64,000 bases of DNA from G965261055 sp965261055 [NCBI: Fibrobacteria bacterium] (GCA_965261055.1 OZ253440.1:992001-1056000); one strand, 5' to 3'. Positions 35,700-45,717 are shown, counted from the first letter of the stretch. The notes: generated by a model from the letters alone, not told the origin. Translations and numbers: made by a program.

Positions 35700-36644
35700 A
35701 TGTCTAGCAAAACTAGTTTTAGACAACATACAGTAAAAGCGGATCACATTCTCAATCAAAAAGAAGTTTCTCTAGTTCATTATTTAAGTCAAAAATTTAC
35801 TTACTTCTCAATGGATCAATGGATACAATGTATCCAAGATAAACGCTTAGAAGTGAATCAAAAAATAGCTCATTCTGAAACTTTAATTGTTCCAAATGAC
35901 ATTGTCTGCTTTTACTTTTCTGTAGAGGAGCCTTCAGTCAATTTAAATGTTTCTACAGTTTATGAAGACAAAGCCTTATGGGTTGTTCATAAGCCCCATA
36001 ATTTACCTGTTCATCCTTCAGGTTGTTTTTATGAAAATACGCTGTGGACTCATTTACAACTCAAAGAAAAAAGCTTTTATTTAATCAACCGTTTAGATCG
36101 TGAAACAGCGGGTTTAGTTTTGATTGCAAAAACCAAGGAATACGCAAAATACCTTATTTACCAATTTGAACAACGGACTATTTTAAAAAAATACTACGCT
36201 TTAGTAGAAGGTATTCCTAAAACAAATGATTTCGAACTAACTGGTTTCATTGGTAAAGATGCTCAAAGTCAAATTCGAAAGAAACAAGTCTTTATAGAGA
36301 ATCAAATTCAAGCTAACTTTAAAACTTGTTCTACAAAATTTAAGCTCCTCAAAACCTTTAACAACAACACCTCTCTTCTACACTGTTATCCAAAAACAGG
36401 CCGTACACATCAAATTAGAGCCAGCCTTTTATTCTTAAATTTACCTTTAGTTGGTGATAAAATTTACGGTGTTAATGAACAATTCTATCTTCAATTTTTA
36501 GAAGACAAACTTACTCAAGATGATTGGAAACTCCTGCGATTGACTCATCAATGTTTACAATGCTTTGCCTATGAATTTCAACATCCTATCACTAGACAAA
36601 AAATGTTAGTGAAAACTGACAATTGTCTTAAAACTACGGTCTAA
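35700..36644 (+). CDS. RluA-family pseudouridine synthase
   Basis: A 314-residue rRNA/tRNA pseudouridine synthase with an N-terminal S4-like segment (MDQWIQCIQDKRLEVNQK) and the catalytic motif YLINRLDRETAGLVLIAKT containing the conserved Asp. GRTHQIRASL and LVGDKIYG follow. It is in the RluC/RluD group, but the target uridine cannot be told. It follows thiG closely. Confidence 0.9.
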   Translation: MSSKTSFRQHTVKADHILNQKEVSLVHYLSQKFTYFSMDQWIQCIQDKRLEVNQKIAHSETLIVPNDIVCFYFSVEEPSVNLNVSTVYEDKALWVVHKPHNLPVHPSGCFYENTLWTHLQLKEKSFYLINRLDRETAGLVLIAKTKEYAKYLIYQFEQRTILKKYYALVEGIPKTNDFELTGFIGKDAQSQIRKKQVFIENQIQANFKTCSTKFKLLKTFNNNTSLLHCYPKTGRTHQIRASLLFLNLPLVGDKIYGVNEQFYLQFLEDKLTQDDWKLLRLTHQCLQCFAYEFQHPITRQKMLVKTDNCLKTTV

Positions 36645-36887
36645 TAAAAATTAAACCCTTAAAAAATAATTTCTATAATTTTATAAACTCAATTTTAATA
36701 ATGACTATCATCTTTACAATGATCAAAGAACTCGTTCTAATAGAACTTGTTCTCTGCCTTTGACTCCACTCAGTCATTGAGGAAAGACAAAACACCAGAA
36801 AAATAATAGAAACGAGTTCGTTCAGCAAAGTCGAAACGAAGTAAAAGCGAACTGTGAAGCCCTTTAAGAGTCTATAATCATCATGTA

Positions 36888-37995
36888 CCCAAGTTGAGAT
36901 TTAAAGAGTTTGAGGGAGAATGGGAGGTAGTGAAATTGGAGGAAATAGGTAAAATTTTAATGTGTAAAAGAATTTTTAAAGAAGAAACATTACAAACTGG
37001 AAATGTTCCCTTTTATACAATAGGTAGATTCGATAAAAAGCAAGTTCTTTTATATCTAAGGGTTTATATCAAAAATACTTTAAAAAATATCCTTATCCTA
37101 GAAAGGGAGATATTTTGATTTCAACATCAGGAACGATATAAAGAGCAATTATCTATGATGGGGCTCTTGCATATTTTCAAGATTCATAGTTTGGATTGAT
37201 AATAATGAACAAACAATAAAAAATAGATTTCTGTTTTATTGTTATAAAATGATAAAATGGAATATAGAAAATACAACAATAGCTAGACTTTAGAACAATA
37301 ATTTAAAAAAACAAAAATCCTGTTACCTCCACTTACAGAACAAACCAAGATAGCCACTTTTTTAAATGCAATAAATGAAAAGTTGCAACAACTCACTAAA
37401 AATAAAACCCTTTTAGAGCAATATAAAAAATGGCTTATGCAAAAAATATTTTCTCAAGAAATTAGCTTTAAAGATAACGATGGCAAAGCGTTTGCAAAGT
37501 GGGAAGAGAAAAAATTGGGGGAGATTTGTGAAAAACAATCTTCAAATATTTCTGCTAATTCTGTAGAACAAAATGAAAGGAATTATAAATTATATGGAGC
37601 AACTATATATTTACAAAATGTTAATTTTTATAGAGAAGATAATGCCTATATTTCAATAGTAAAAGATAGTCTGGAGTTGGTAGAAAAATACTGTGTGTAA
37701 GCCTAAAACATCAGTTCTAGGTACACTTGATATAATAAGACCTAAGGAAGTCAATAATCTTAATTTTATATACTCAATACTTAATAGGATTCACTTTGCA
37801 ATGTACATTAAGGTAGCACTATACCTCATATATATTTTCGCGATTATTCTAAAGAAAAAATATTAGTTCCCTCACTTGTAGAACAAACCAAAATAGCCTC
37901 CTTTTTGTCGGCAATAGATAGATAGCCTTGGTAAGTCAACAAATAGAAAATACTAAAACCTATAAAAAGGGCTTTTACAACAAATGTTTGTGTAA
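36888..37995 (+). pseudogene. Solitary hsdS pseudogene
   Basis: Pieces of a type I specificity subunit lie in different plus-strand frames: VPKLRFKEFEGEWEVVKLEE at the start, LPPLTEQTKIATFLNAINEK near 37330, a second recognition domain beginning FAKWEEKKLGEICEKQSSN near 37490, and LVEQTKIASFLSAID then QQIENTKTYKKGLLQQMFV ending at TAA 37995. Several frameshifts and stops separate them. No hsdM or hsdR accompanies it. The 240 bases upstream (36645-36887) hold no gene but contain a degenerate GTTCAGCAAAGTCGAAACG microrepeat. Confidence 0.85.
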
Positions 37996-38064
37996 TTGAA
38001 AATAACAAATAATGATATACAAAAAACAACTGGACATTTGTTTCACTTTTCTACATTCTATGGT

Positions 38065-38440
38065 ATGAGTAATCAAAATAAAAATGAATTAATAAAAGAA
38101 TATTATCAAATTAATGCCAAAATGTTAAATTATGCTTTATTTGGAGTTTCTGCAATTGGAATTCCCCTCCTCTTTAACTATTTAAATTCTATTGAATGTT
38201 GTTCTAATTATACTAAAGCTCTAGTATCCACTGCATTATTGAGCTTAATGGGTTCATTATTAGTTTTATTATGGTCTTTTTTGAAAGTCTAAAATGTATT
38301 GAATATTGGTCAGAAGATAACGAAAAATCTACCGAAAAAAAAGAAACTTTTCATCCCAATTAACAAAATTATCATTCTATTTGATTCTAGTTTCTTTTTT
38401 CTTTCTAGTTATCTCAATCGTAACGCAATTTTTAACTTAA
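38065..38440 (+). pseudogene. Small three-helix membrane protein with two homopolymer frame breaks
   Basis: From ATG 38065 the frame encodes two hydrophobic helices (LNYALFGVSAIGIPLLFNYL; STALLSLMGSLLVLLWSF). It then breaks at a T6 run (38277-38282) and again at an A8 run (38335-38342). Adding one base to each run joins SLKCIEYWSEDNEKSTEKK and a third helix (SFYLILVSFFFLVISIVTQF) to the TAA at 38440, giving about 125 residues. It is either a broken gene or a sequencing artefact. No family recognised. Confidence 0.5.
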
Positions 38441-38456
38441 TATAAGGAATAATTAT

Positions 38457-38600
38457 ATGAAAACCCAAAGACAAAATGGAATTAATCCACTAAAAAGTAT
38501 AATAGCAAGTAAAGCAACTCCTTCAGAAAACCAAATAAATCCTGAAAAATCAAAGAGTAACAACGGAGAGTCAAATAATCAAGAATCTAAAAAATCATAA
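38457..38600 (+). CDS. Short hypothetical protein (47 residues)
   Basis: ATG 38457 is preceded by ATAAGGAATAATT, a plausible ribosome-binding site. The product (MKTQRQNGINPLKSIIASKA and so on) is hydrophilic, rich in Ser, Asn and Lys, with no recognised motif. It directly follows the small membrane-protein gene and may belong with it. Confidence 0.4.
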   Translation: MKTQRQNGINPLKSIIASKATPSENQINPEKSKSNNGESNNQESKKS

Positions 38601-38682
38601 CATTTTTGTGCTCTGTTGTGTTCTTGTTATGCTCTGAAATAAACCTCTCGTCTTTTAGGTATCTTAAAAAATAAAAAGATTC

Positions 38683-39408
38683 CTAACGATTTACCAAATC
38701 CTCTATAATCTTATGATTGTAACGAATCATCTCTTGTATTTCTCTAACATATTCTTGCTTGCGTTCAGAATATAAAAGCAAACCTTTTGCTAAAACAACA
38801 GGATCTAAATTCTGTTTCTTTTCCCTCATTTGAAAACGCAACTTTCTTAAATTACGATAAGCTCTGTTGCTATTAATATTATATATGTAACTAGCAACAG
38901 ACTGATTAACACTCTTAAAAACTCTGACTTCATGTGAAGCATTTTTAGAACGTAAAGAAGGTACAATTCCACAGCCTTTTACGAAACACCATTGTCCAAA
39001 AAAATTATTTCCTTGACGAGCAAACCTAGACTCTCCCCATTGTGATTCATTTGCACTCTGAGCTAAAACAAGTTCTAATGGAACTATATCTATTGCCAGC
39101 AATAAAGACTCTTCTACATTCGTTTTTTTTATACGATACTTATCTTTTAATTCTAAAATAACAACTGTATCTTGACTCTTTATTGCTTCTTCTAATTGAC
39201 TACGTTCTTGACTTACTTTTAGATTTTCAGCTTGTATAATAGGAATCATATGTGAGAAAAAAAATATTTTTTTCTCACGAACACTATTGTACTCTCGCGT
39301 AACATTGGCTTGATTCTGATCTATTTTTATCTTTTCTTTTACTTTCCGTTCCCCACAAGCATAAATAACGAGGAACAATAAAGATAAAAACTGAAAGACA
39401 AAACTCAT
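38683..39408 (-). CDS. Bax-like glucosaminidase-family lipoprotein
   Basis: A roughly 241-residue protein from ATG 39408: signal sequence FVFQFLSLLFLVIYAC with a plausible lipobox cysteine, then a glucosaminidase domain with LAQSANESQWGESRFARQG (catalytic Glu candidate), NNFFGQWCF, and SVASYIYNINSNRAYRNLR. It is similar to the E. coli Bax protein family and probably cuts peptidoglycan. The start is set after the hpf stop; the frame is open further upstream but overlaps hpf. Confidence 0.85.
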   Translation of the reverse strand: MSFVFQFLSLLFLVIYACGERKVKEKIKIDQNQANVTREYNSVREKKIFFFSHMIPIIQAENLKVSQERSQLEEAIKSQDTVVILELKDKYRIKKTNVEESLLLAIDIVPLELVLAQSANESQWGESRFARQGNNFFGQWCFVKGCGIVPSLRSKNASHEVRVFKSVNQSVASYIYNINSNRAYRNLRKLRFQMREKKQNLDPVVLAKGLLLYSERKQEYVREIQEMIRYNHKIIEDLVNR

Positions 39409-39415
39409 ATTTAAA

Positions 39416-39706
39416 TTATTTAAATACATGAGCTTTCGAAACTTGACGCAATATTTTCTGAACAACTTGATACAAAGATGCATGTAACACTTTATTCTCA
39501 TCTGATTTTGCTTCTAGATTTAAATTTGGACCATATGCATGTAAATGAGTAAAAAATCTTTTATGTTCAAAATGATAAGTCAATTCTATACGATGTAGTA
39601 ACGATTTGAATTTATGAATTTTTTCTAGTTCTATACTTGCATCCGCTTTCATTGAATCGGTTAAATCCATTCCTTTGGAAGTGATGACAATATCTAAACT
39701 GTCCAT
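39416..39706 (-). CDS. hpf: Ribosome hibernation promoting factor (short HPF/RaiA family)
   Basis: A 96-residue protein with the beta-alpha-beta-beta-beta-alpha plan of HPF/YfiA: ITSKGMDLTDSMKADASIEL, then ELTYHFEHKRFFTHLHAYGP, and a final helix ASLYQVVQKILRQVSKAH. It dimerises or shields stationary-phase ribosomes. The long C-terminal dimerisation domain is absent. Confidence 0.82.
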   Translation of the reverse strand: MDSLDIVITSKGMDLTDSMKADASIELEKIHKFKSLLHRIELTYHFEHKRFFTHLHAYGPNLNLEAKSDENKVLHASLYQVVQKILRQVSKAHVFK

Positions 39707-39822
39707 GGAAGCTCCTTTTAAAGTTTAAAACAAAAACAATAGAAAATTCTATTTACTCTGGCATTTATATCAAAAGGAATTATAATCATAACTAGAAGTT
39801 AATTATTTTATAATTTTGATTT

Positions 39823-40929
39823 ATGTTTTTAAATCAATTCAATCAATTCAATTGGGCAAAAATACAACAAAATATTAATTCCAAAACAGATTCCGATGTC
39901 CTAAGAACTTTGCAAACCGAAAAACCTAATCTCGAAGATTTTTGTAGCCTAATTTCGCCATCGGCCAAGAATCATCTTGAAGCCATGGCACAAAAAAGTC
40001 AAAAATTGACTCAAAAACGTTTTGGAAAAACAATACAAATGTTTATTCCTTTATATCTATCTAATGAATGCCAAAATATTTGCACTTATTGCGGTTTCAG
40101 CTACAACAATAAAATACCTCGCAAAACACTATCAGATAAAGAGATTCTCCAAGAGGTTAAAATCATTAAAAACATGGGATATGAACATGCTCTTCTAGTT
40201 ACAGGTGAAGCTAATAAAACAGTTGGCGTTGAATACCTTAAAAATGCAATTCAGTTAATTAAACCTTTTTTCTCTCAAATTTCACTTGAAGTTCAGCCCT
40301 TAGAACAACAAGAGTATCAAGAACTTATTGAGCTTGGTCTTTATTCAGTTTTAGTCTATCAAGAAACTTATTCTCGAACTAATTATTCATTGTACCACAC
40401 CAAAGGTAAAAAAAGCCTTTTTGATTACCGTCTTGATACCCCTGATCGTTTAGGTAAGGCTGGTATTCATAAAATAGGACTAGGCTGTTTATTAGGACTA
40501 TCCAACTGGATGGTTGATTCTTTTTTTGTTGCAGCTCATCTTGAATATCTAGAAAAACACTATTGGAAAACACGCTTTTCTATATCCTTTCCTCGTTTAA
40601 GACCACATGAAGGAGAATTTGTACCAAACCACAATATCACCAATAAAGATTTCGTACAACTTCTTTTGGCTTATCGTATATGGAATGAAAACCTAGACTT
40701 ATCTATTTCTACTCGAGAATCTCAAACTTTTAGAGATCAGCTAATCCCTTTAGGAGTGAGTTCAATGAGTGCTGGATCTAAAACAAATCCTGGTGGATAT
40801 CAAAAAACTGACGGAAGTTTAAAACAATTTGAAATTGATGACAACCGTTCTCCACAAGAAATGTCAGCAGTCATCTCAAAGCAAAATTACGAACCTGTTT
40901 GGAAAGACTGGGATCTTGTACTAAACTAA
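39823..40929 (+). CDS. thiH: 2-iminoacetate synthase (tyrosine lyase)
   Basis: A 368-residue radical SAM enzyme with CQNICTYCGF (C-x3-C-x2-C) in the YLSNECQNICTYCGFSYNNK segment, EVQPLEQQEYQELIELGL, and a C-terminal extension of the ThiH type (SMSAGSKTNPGGY). It splits tyrosine to give dehydroglycine for thiazole synthesis with ThiG. bioB starts about 85 bases downstream. Confidence 0.93.
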   Translation: MFLNQFNQFNWAKIQQNINSKTDSDVLRTLQTEKPNLEDFCSLISPSAKNHLEAMAQKSQKLTQKRFGKTIQMFIPLYLSNECQNICTYCGFSYNNKIPRKTLSDKEILQEVKIIKNMGYEHALLVTGEANKTVGVEYLKNAIQLIKPFFSQISLEVQPLEQQEYQELIELGLYSVLVYQETYSRTNYSLYHTKGKKSLFDYRLDTPDRLGKAGIHKIGLGCLLGLSNWMVDSFFVAAHLEYLEKHYWKTRFSISFPRLRPHEGEFVPNHNITNKDFVQLLLAYRIWNENLDLSISTRESQTFRDQLIPLGVSSMSAGSKTNPGGYQKTDGSLKQFEIDDNRSPQEMSAVISKQNYEPVWKDWDLVLN

Positions 40930-41013
40930 AATCTCCTTTAAATTTTATCCAATCATTATCCAATCATAATCTTAAACTAATATTAAACTAATATTTTTTC
41001 TAAATTTAAGAAT

Positions 41014-42051
41014 ATGGAAGATATGCACTTTATTTTAAAAATGCAAGATAATGTTCTTGCAGGAGATTCAATCACACCTGAAGAGGCTCTTAAACTTTTA
41101 GACTCTAAAGGTTCAGATGCTTTGTTATTATTTTCAGCTGCAAACCGTATCCGAGAAAAATTTACAGGCAATGGCATACATATTTGTGGTATCGTGAATG
41201 CTAAAAGCGGAGCTTGTTCTGAAAATTGTAATTTTTGCTCTCAATCAGCATCACATCCTACTGCTATTGAAAACTACAGTTTATTAGATCCAGACTCTTT
41301 AGTAGATGCTTCGCGCAAAGCAGCAAGTAATGGAGCTAAAGCTTTTGGAATTGTTACTGCTTGGAAAGGTATCAAAAAAGGAAAACAACTTGATATCATT
41401 TGTGAAGCTATTCGTAAAATCAAAGCTGAAGGTAGAATTGTTCCAGACTTATCTTTAGGATTGATTGATGATCCTGAAGTAGCTGTTACTTTAGCTGAGG
41501 CTGGAGCGATTGAATACAACCATAACCTTGAGTCTGGTCCTAGCTTTTTCCCAAATATTTGTACAACACATTCTTTTCAAGATCGTGTAACAACTATTCA
41601 GAATCTTAAACTTGCTGGACTGCGAATTTGTAGTGGTGGAATTTTTGGTTTGGGTGAAACAAACTCACAACGCATTGAGTTAGCTTTCGAACTTAAAAAA
41701 CTTGATGTTCAAACAACACCACTTAATTTTTATCATCATACCGATGGAAACGCTGTCACTATCAATAATTTAGAGCAAATCAAACCATTAGAAGCTTTAA
41801 CAATTGTTTCTGTTTTTCGCTTTGTTCTACCACACAATGTGATTAAAATTGCTGGAGGTCGTGAAACAACTCTTAAAGAATTTCAATCGATGATGTTTTT
41901 AACTGGAGCAAATTCTACAATGGTTGGGCATTACCTAACAACCTCGGGGCGAACTCCTCAAGACGACCTCAATGTTATTAAAGATAGCGGACTCTATGTT
42001 AGTGAGCATGCTTGCAGTCAAACTCCTCAAGAAACTCTCGTAAATTCATGA
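41014..42051 (+). CDS. bioB: Biotin synthase
   Basis: A 345-residue radical SAM enzyme with the cluster motif GACSENCNFCSQSA (C-x3-C-x2-C) and BioB-specific YNHNLESGPSFFPNICTTHS, GGIFGLGET and KIAGGRET. It inserts sulfur into dethiobiotin. No other bio genes are in the window. The stop overlaps the hisH start (ATGA). Confidence 0.93.
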   Translation: MEDMHFILKMQDNVLAGDSITPEEALKLLDSKGSDALLLFSAANRIREKFTGNGIHICGIVNAKSGACSENCNFCSQSASHPTAIENYSLLDPDSLVDASRKAASNGAKAFGIVTAWKGIKKGKQLDIICEAIRKIKAEGRIVPDLSLGLIDDPEVAVTLAEAGAIEYNHNLESGPSFFPNICTTHSFQDRVTTIQNLKLAGLRICSGGIFGLGETNSQRIELAFELKKLDVQTTPLNFYHHTDGNAVTINNLEQIKPLEALTIVSVFRFVLPHNVIKIAGGRETTLKEFQSMMFLTGANSTMVGHYLTTSGRTPQDDLNVIKDSGLYVSEHACSQTPQETLVNS

Positions 42052-42665
42052 TCGCAATCGTTGATTATCGTGCTGGAAATTTAACATCTGTTCAAAGAGC
42101 ATTAACACACTTAGGAATTCCTAGTGTTATTACAAATAATAAAGAACAAATATTAAATGCCGATCGCGTTATTTTTCCAGGTGTTGGTGCCGCTCGTTCA
42201 GCTATTGAAAATATCAAAAGTCTAGAACTTGATTCTGTTCTAAAAGAGTATTTAAAAATCAAAAAGCCTTTCCTTGGTATTTGTATAGGTTGTCAAATCA
42301 TTCTGTCTTATAGTCAAGAGAACGATACAGAATGTCTCAATCTTGTAGAGGGTCATGCTATTCTGTTAGAAAACGATTCTAAAAAATCGATTCGTATTCC
42401 TCATATTGGTTGGAACCAATTAAATTACGAAAAACAACACCCTTTATTTAAAAATATTCCTAATCAAAGTGACTTCTATTTTAATCATAGTTACTTTGTA
42501 AGTTTAACAGATAAACAACAAGCTTTAGGGATAACTCAATATGGAAAAAATGCCTGTATAACAGTTTTGCAACAAGACAATTTAATTGCATGTCAATTTC
42601 ATCCTGAAAAATCAGGACGGTGGGGTCTACAATTTCTTCAAAATTTTAGTCAATGGACTTTTTAA
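42048..42665 (+). CDS. hisH: Imidazole glycerol phosphate synthase glutaminase subunit
   Basis: A 205-residue class I glutaminase beginning MIAIVDYRAGNLTSVQRAL. The nucleophile is in FLGICIGCQI, and His/Glu are in CQFHPEKSG. It supplies ammonia to HisF, which is not in the window, so the histidine genes are dispersed. The ATG at 42048 overlaps the bioB stop. Convergent with hpt with one base between the stops. Confidence 0.92.
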   Translation: MIAIVDYRAGNLTSVQRALTHLGIPSVITNNKEQILNADRVIFPGVGAARSAIENIKSLELDSVLKEYLKIKKPFLGICIGCQIILSYSQENDTECLNLVEGHAILLENDSKKSIRIPHIGWNQLNYEKQHPLFKNIPNQSDFYFNHSYFVSLTDKQQALGITQYGKNACITVLQQDNLIACQFHPEKSGRWGLQFLQNFSQWTF

Positions 42666-42666
42666 A

Positions 42667-43313
42667 CTAAACAAAACTTATACCTCTGTAATAAACACCT
42701 TTGAGTAATCGGCCTTCCTGATCATAGTCCACACCATACCCAACTACAAAATCATTCTGTAATTCTTCTCCAATATAATCTATTACAATTTTTTATTGAT
42801 AATATTGGATTTAAAAAATAAAGCCACAGTTTTAATATACAAAGGCTTAAGCTTCCGTAAATCCTTTATTATATTTTTGAGAGTCAAGTCCGTATCAACC
42901 ATTTCTTCTATTAAAATTAAAGTTTTACCTTCCACTTTTTTAGGATTAGATAAAGGTAACATAGATTTAATTTTTTTAGAACTTTTTCTCCCTTCGTAAG
43001 ATGACTGAATAAAATCAAGTGTTCCGAATACCCCTAACTGACCTAAATACTGTATCAAATCAGAAGCAAAGAAAAAGGTTCCTTCCAACATCACAATGAA
43101 CACAAAAGATTGCGTTTCTAAATTTTCTGACCTTTCTTGTAATAAATTACTAACTAAATTTTTATGGATTTTAAAAGCCAGTTTAGATATAATCCTTTTA
43201 ATTTGAACTTCCGAGTATGAAAGCTTAAACTGCTTTTTTTCATTGTAATAAAGTTTTTCATTTTTATAAAAGAATGTAACACTTTTAGAGTTAAAATCTA
43301 ATTTATTTTTCAA
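42667..43313 (-). pseudogene. hpt: Hypoxanthine phosphoribosyltransferase, frame broken at an A6 run
   Basis: The main frame (to 42783) has the PRPP site as LILIEEMVDTDLTLKNI and the flexible-loop region SSYEGRKSSKKI. It ends abruptly after NIINKKL. Adding one A to the A6 run near 42795 restores VIDYIGEELQNDFVVGYGVD, then YDQEGRLLKGVYYRGISFV and a TAG at 42669, which is the conserved HPRT C-terminus that closes the active site. Total would be about 214 residues with an N-terminal extension. Either sequencing under-call, slippage or recent mutation. Confidence 0.75.
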
Positions 43314-43364
43314 CTCTTATTCTTTTATAAATTCTATATTTTTTTAATTTTGAAAGGATTAGAT

Positions 43365-45263
43365 ATGTCAGATGAGATTCACGAAGAATGTGGAATTGCT
43401 ACAATTCGTCTTAAAAAGACTTTATCTCACTTTAAAGAGAAATACAATAACCCTTTGTGGGCTTTAGAAAAATTATTTCTTTTACTTGAAAAACAACAAA
43501 ATCGTGGGCAAGATGGTACTGGCGTAGGTTGTTGCAAACTAAATATCCAACCTGGTAAACCCTATTTGTTTAGAGAAAGAAATATAAAAAGTAACTCTTT
43601 ATCTCGCTTGTTCAGTAATCTATTCAAACAATACGATGCTCTTTCAGAATTCGAAAAGCAAGATGTTAATATCCTTAAAGATAAATTTGATTTTGCTGGT
43701 GAAGTTTATGTAGGTCACTTACGTTACGGAACTTCTGGAGAGTATAATATAAGCTCTTGCCACCCTTACTTCAGAAAAAACAACTGGCCAACAAAAAATC
43801 TAATGCTTGTTGGAAACTTCAACATAACAAATACCTCTGAACTAAACAAAAGACTTATTAATTTCGGACAACATCCTATCTTTGGAACAGACACTCAAAC
43901 TTTACTTGAGGAAATTGGGTTCTACCTTGATCAGCAACATAACAAATTTATTAAAGAGGCTTTAGATTCAAACCTAACAAGCTCTCAAATTTTTGAATAT
44001 ACAAACAAAAATCTAGACATACCTCATATACTCAGAAGATCATCTCGTTATTGGGATGGTGGCTACGCCTTATCTGGAGTTTTAGGAAGTGGTGATGTCT
44101 TTGGTTTTAGAGATGCTCACGGTATTCGACCTATGTTTTATTATGAAAGTGATGAAGTTATTGCCATAGCATCTGAACGAGCCCCTCTAATGACCGTTTT
44201 CAACTGTAATAAAGAAGAGATCACAGAGGTTACTCCTGGAAGTGCAATCATTATCCGTAAAGATGGTAGTTTTGAAAAACATCAAATTATTCCAGAACAA
44301 AAATCCCAACGATGTTCTTTTGAACGTATATACTTTTCTCGAGGCAATGATCCTGAAATCTATCAAGAAAGAAAAAAAATGGGTAAACAACTTATTTCTA
44401 AAATCAAAACCGCCTGTGAAGAAAATTTTACAGAAACTGTTTTTAGTTTTATTCCAAACACTGCTGAAGTTGCTTATTATGGTTTAATTGAAGGCATTCA
44501 AAAATACCACCGCCAAGAAATTAAAAAAGAATTACTAAAAAGCACGACCCCTTTAACTCAAGACCGAATAGATTCTCTTTTCTTAAAGCACACGACTAAA
44601 ATCGAAAAAGTGGCTATTAAGGATAGTAAACTCAGAACATTTATTAACAGAGAAGAAAACAGATCTCAAATGGCTTCACATGTTTATGATATTAGCTATA
44701 ACTCTGTAAAAGCGAACGAAAATTTAGTTGTATTAGATGACTCTATTGTCAGAGGAACTACACTTAAAAAGTCTATTATTCATATTTTGTCCCGTCTCAA
44801 TCCTAAAAAAATAATTATTGCTTCTACAGCACCACAAATTCGCTATCCTGATTGCTATGGAATTGACATGTCCAATTTAAGTGAATTTATTGCTTTTCAA
44901 GCTGTACTCAAACTTTTAGAACGCTCAAATCAAATGCAAATTCTAGAAGATACCTTTAAAACATGTATGAACGAAATTGAAAAATCAGTTTGCACGACAA
45001 ACCCTATTCAAGCCATATACGATGTATTCACTGATGAACAAATATCAAAAGTCATCTCTGAATTAGCCTCTCCAGAGAACATTGAATGGAAGGGAAAAGT
45101 AGAGGTTATTTTTCAAAGCGTTTCTGACTTGCATAAATGTTTAACAAATACTTGTGGCGATTGGTATTTTACTGGAAACTATCCAACAAGCGGAGGTTAT
45201 AGAGTCGTTTGTAAGTCTTTTATCAACTTTTATAACAATGATTCTTTAGGTCGTAGCTATTAA
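43365..45263 (+). CDS. purF: Amidophosphoribosyltransferase, long form
   Basis: A roughly 632-residue purine-pathway enzyme. MSDEIHEECGIA places the N-terminal nucleophile cysteine after a short propeptide. NRGQDGTGVG, GHLRYGTSGE and the C-terminal PRPP loop LVVLDDSIVRGTTLKKSI are present. The length and insertions match the long PurF forms of Bacteroidota-like bacteria rather than the 500-residue type. ATG 43365 has GGA at a good spacing; an upstream TTG is in frame. Confidence 0.92.
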   Translation: MSDEIHEECGIATIRLKKTLSHFKEKYNNPLWALEKLFLLLEKQQNRGQDGTGVGCCKLNIQPGKPYLFRERNIKSNSLSRLFSNLFKQYDALSEFEKQDVNILKDKFDFAGEVYVGHLRYGTSGEYNISSCHPYFRKNNWPTKNLMLVGNFNITNTSELNKRLINFGQHPIFGTDTQTLLEEIGFYLDQQHNKFIKEALDSNLTSSQIFEYTNKNLDIPHILRRSSRYWDGGYALSGVLGSGDVFGFRDAHGIRPMFYYESDEVIAIASERAPLMTVFNCNKEEITEVTPGSAIIIRKDGSFEKHQIIPEQKSQRCSFERIYFSRGNDPEIYQERKKMGKQLISKIKTACEENFTETVFSFIPNTAEVAYYGLIEGIQKYHRQEIKKELLKSTTPLTQDRIDSLFLKHTTKIEKVAIKDSKLRTFINREENRSQMASHVYDISYNSVKANENLVVLDDSIVRGTTLKKSIIHILSRLNPKKIIIASTAPQIRYPDCYGIDMSNLSEFIAFQAVLKLLERSNQMQILEDTFKTCMNEIEKSVCTTNPIQAIYDVFTDEQISKVISELASPENIEWKGKVEVIFQSVSDLHKCLTNTCGDWYFTGNYPTSGGYRVVCKSFINFYNNDSLGRSY

Positions 45264-45286
45264 TCTTAAAATAAACAAAAGCTATT

Positions 45287-45622
45287 ATGGATTTCAATTT
45301 TAATCAAAATGAAGAAATAGTTTATTCATCTAACCCTTCTTTCTCTAAACCAAAGAAAGCTAAAGAAGAAGTTTCTGGATCCGAGAATGTACCAATTATA
45401 GAAGTACATAGAGAAACAAAGAAAAGACGCGGAAAGCCTGTCATTACAATTCAATATTTTCCTCAAAAAAAAGCAAATGATTTTTTAAGAGAACTTAAAA
45501 AAAATTGTGCCACTGGAGGTTCAAATAAAAATGGAATTTTAGAAATACAGGGCGACTTCAAAGAAGTCATTTTAGATAAACTCACAAAAGAAGGTTATTC
45601 ATCTAAATGGACTGGTGGTTAA
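45287..45622 (+). CDS. eIF1/SUI1-like translation factor (YciH type)
   Basis: A 111-residue protein with the SUI1 fold signature ETKKRRGKPVITIQYFP, FLRELKKNCATGGSNKNG and ILEIQGDFKEVILDKL. Bacterial members may influence initiation fidelity. It follows purF by about 20 bases on the same strand. Confidence 0.9.
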   Translation: MDFNFNQNEEIVYSSNPSFSKPKKAKEEVSGSENVPIIEVHRETKKRRGKPVITIQYFPQKKANDFLRELKKNCATGGSNKNGILEIQGDFKEVILDKLTKEGYSSKWTGG

Positions 45623-45717
45623 AGTAATATCAGTTTATTGACTATTAATACTCTTAAATTTTTCTTTGTCATTTTTTTCGAAACTGCTTTTTCATATTAA
45701 TTTTAAATCCTTTTCTC

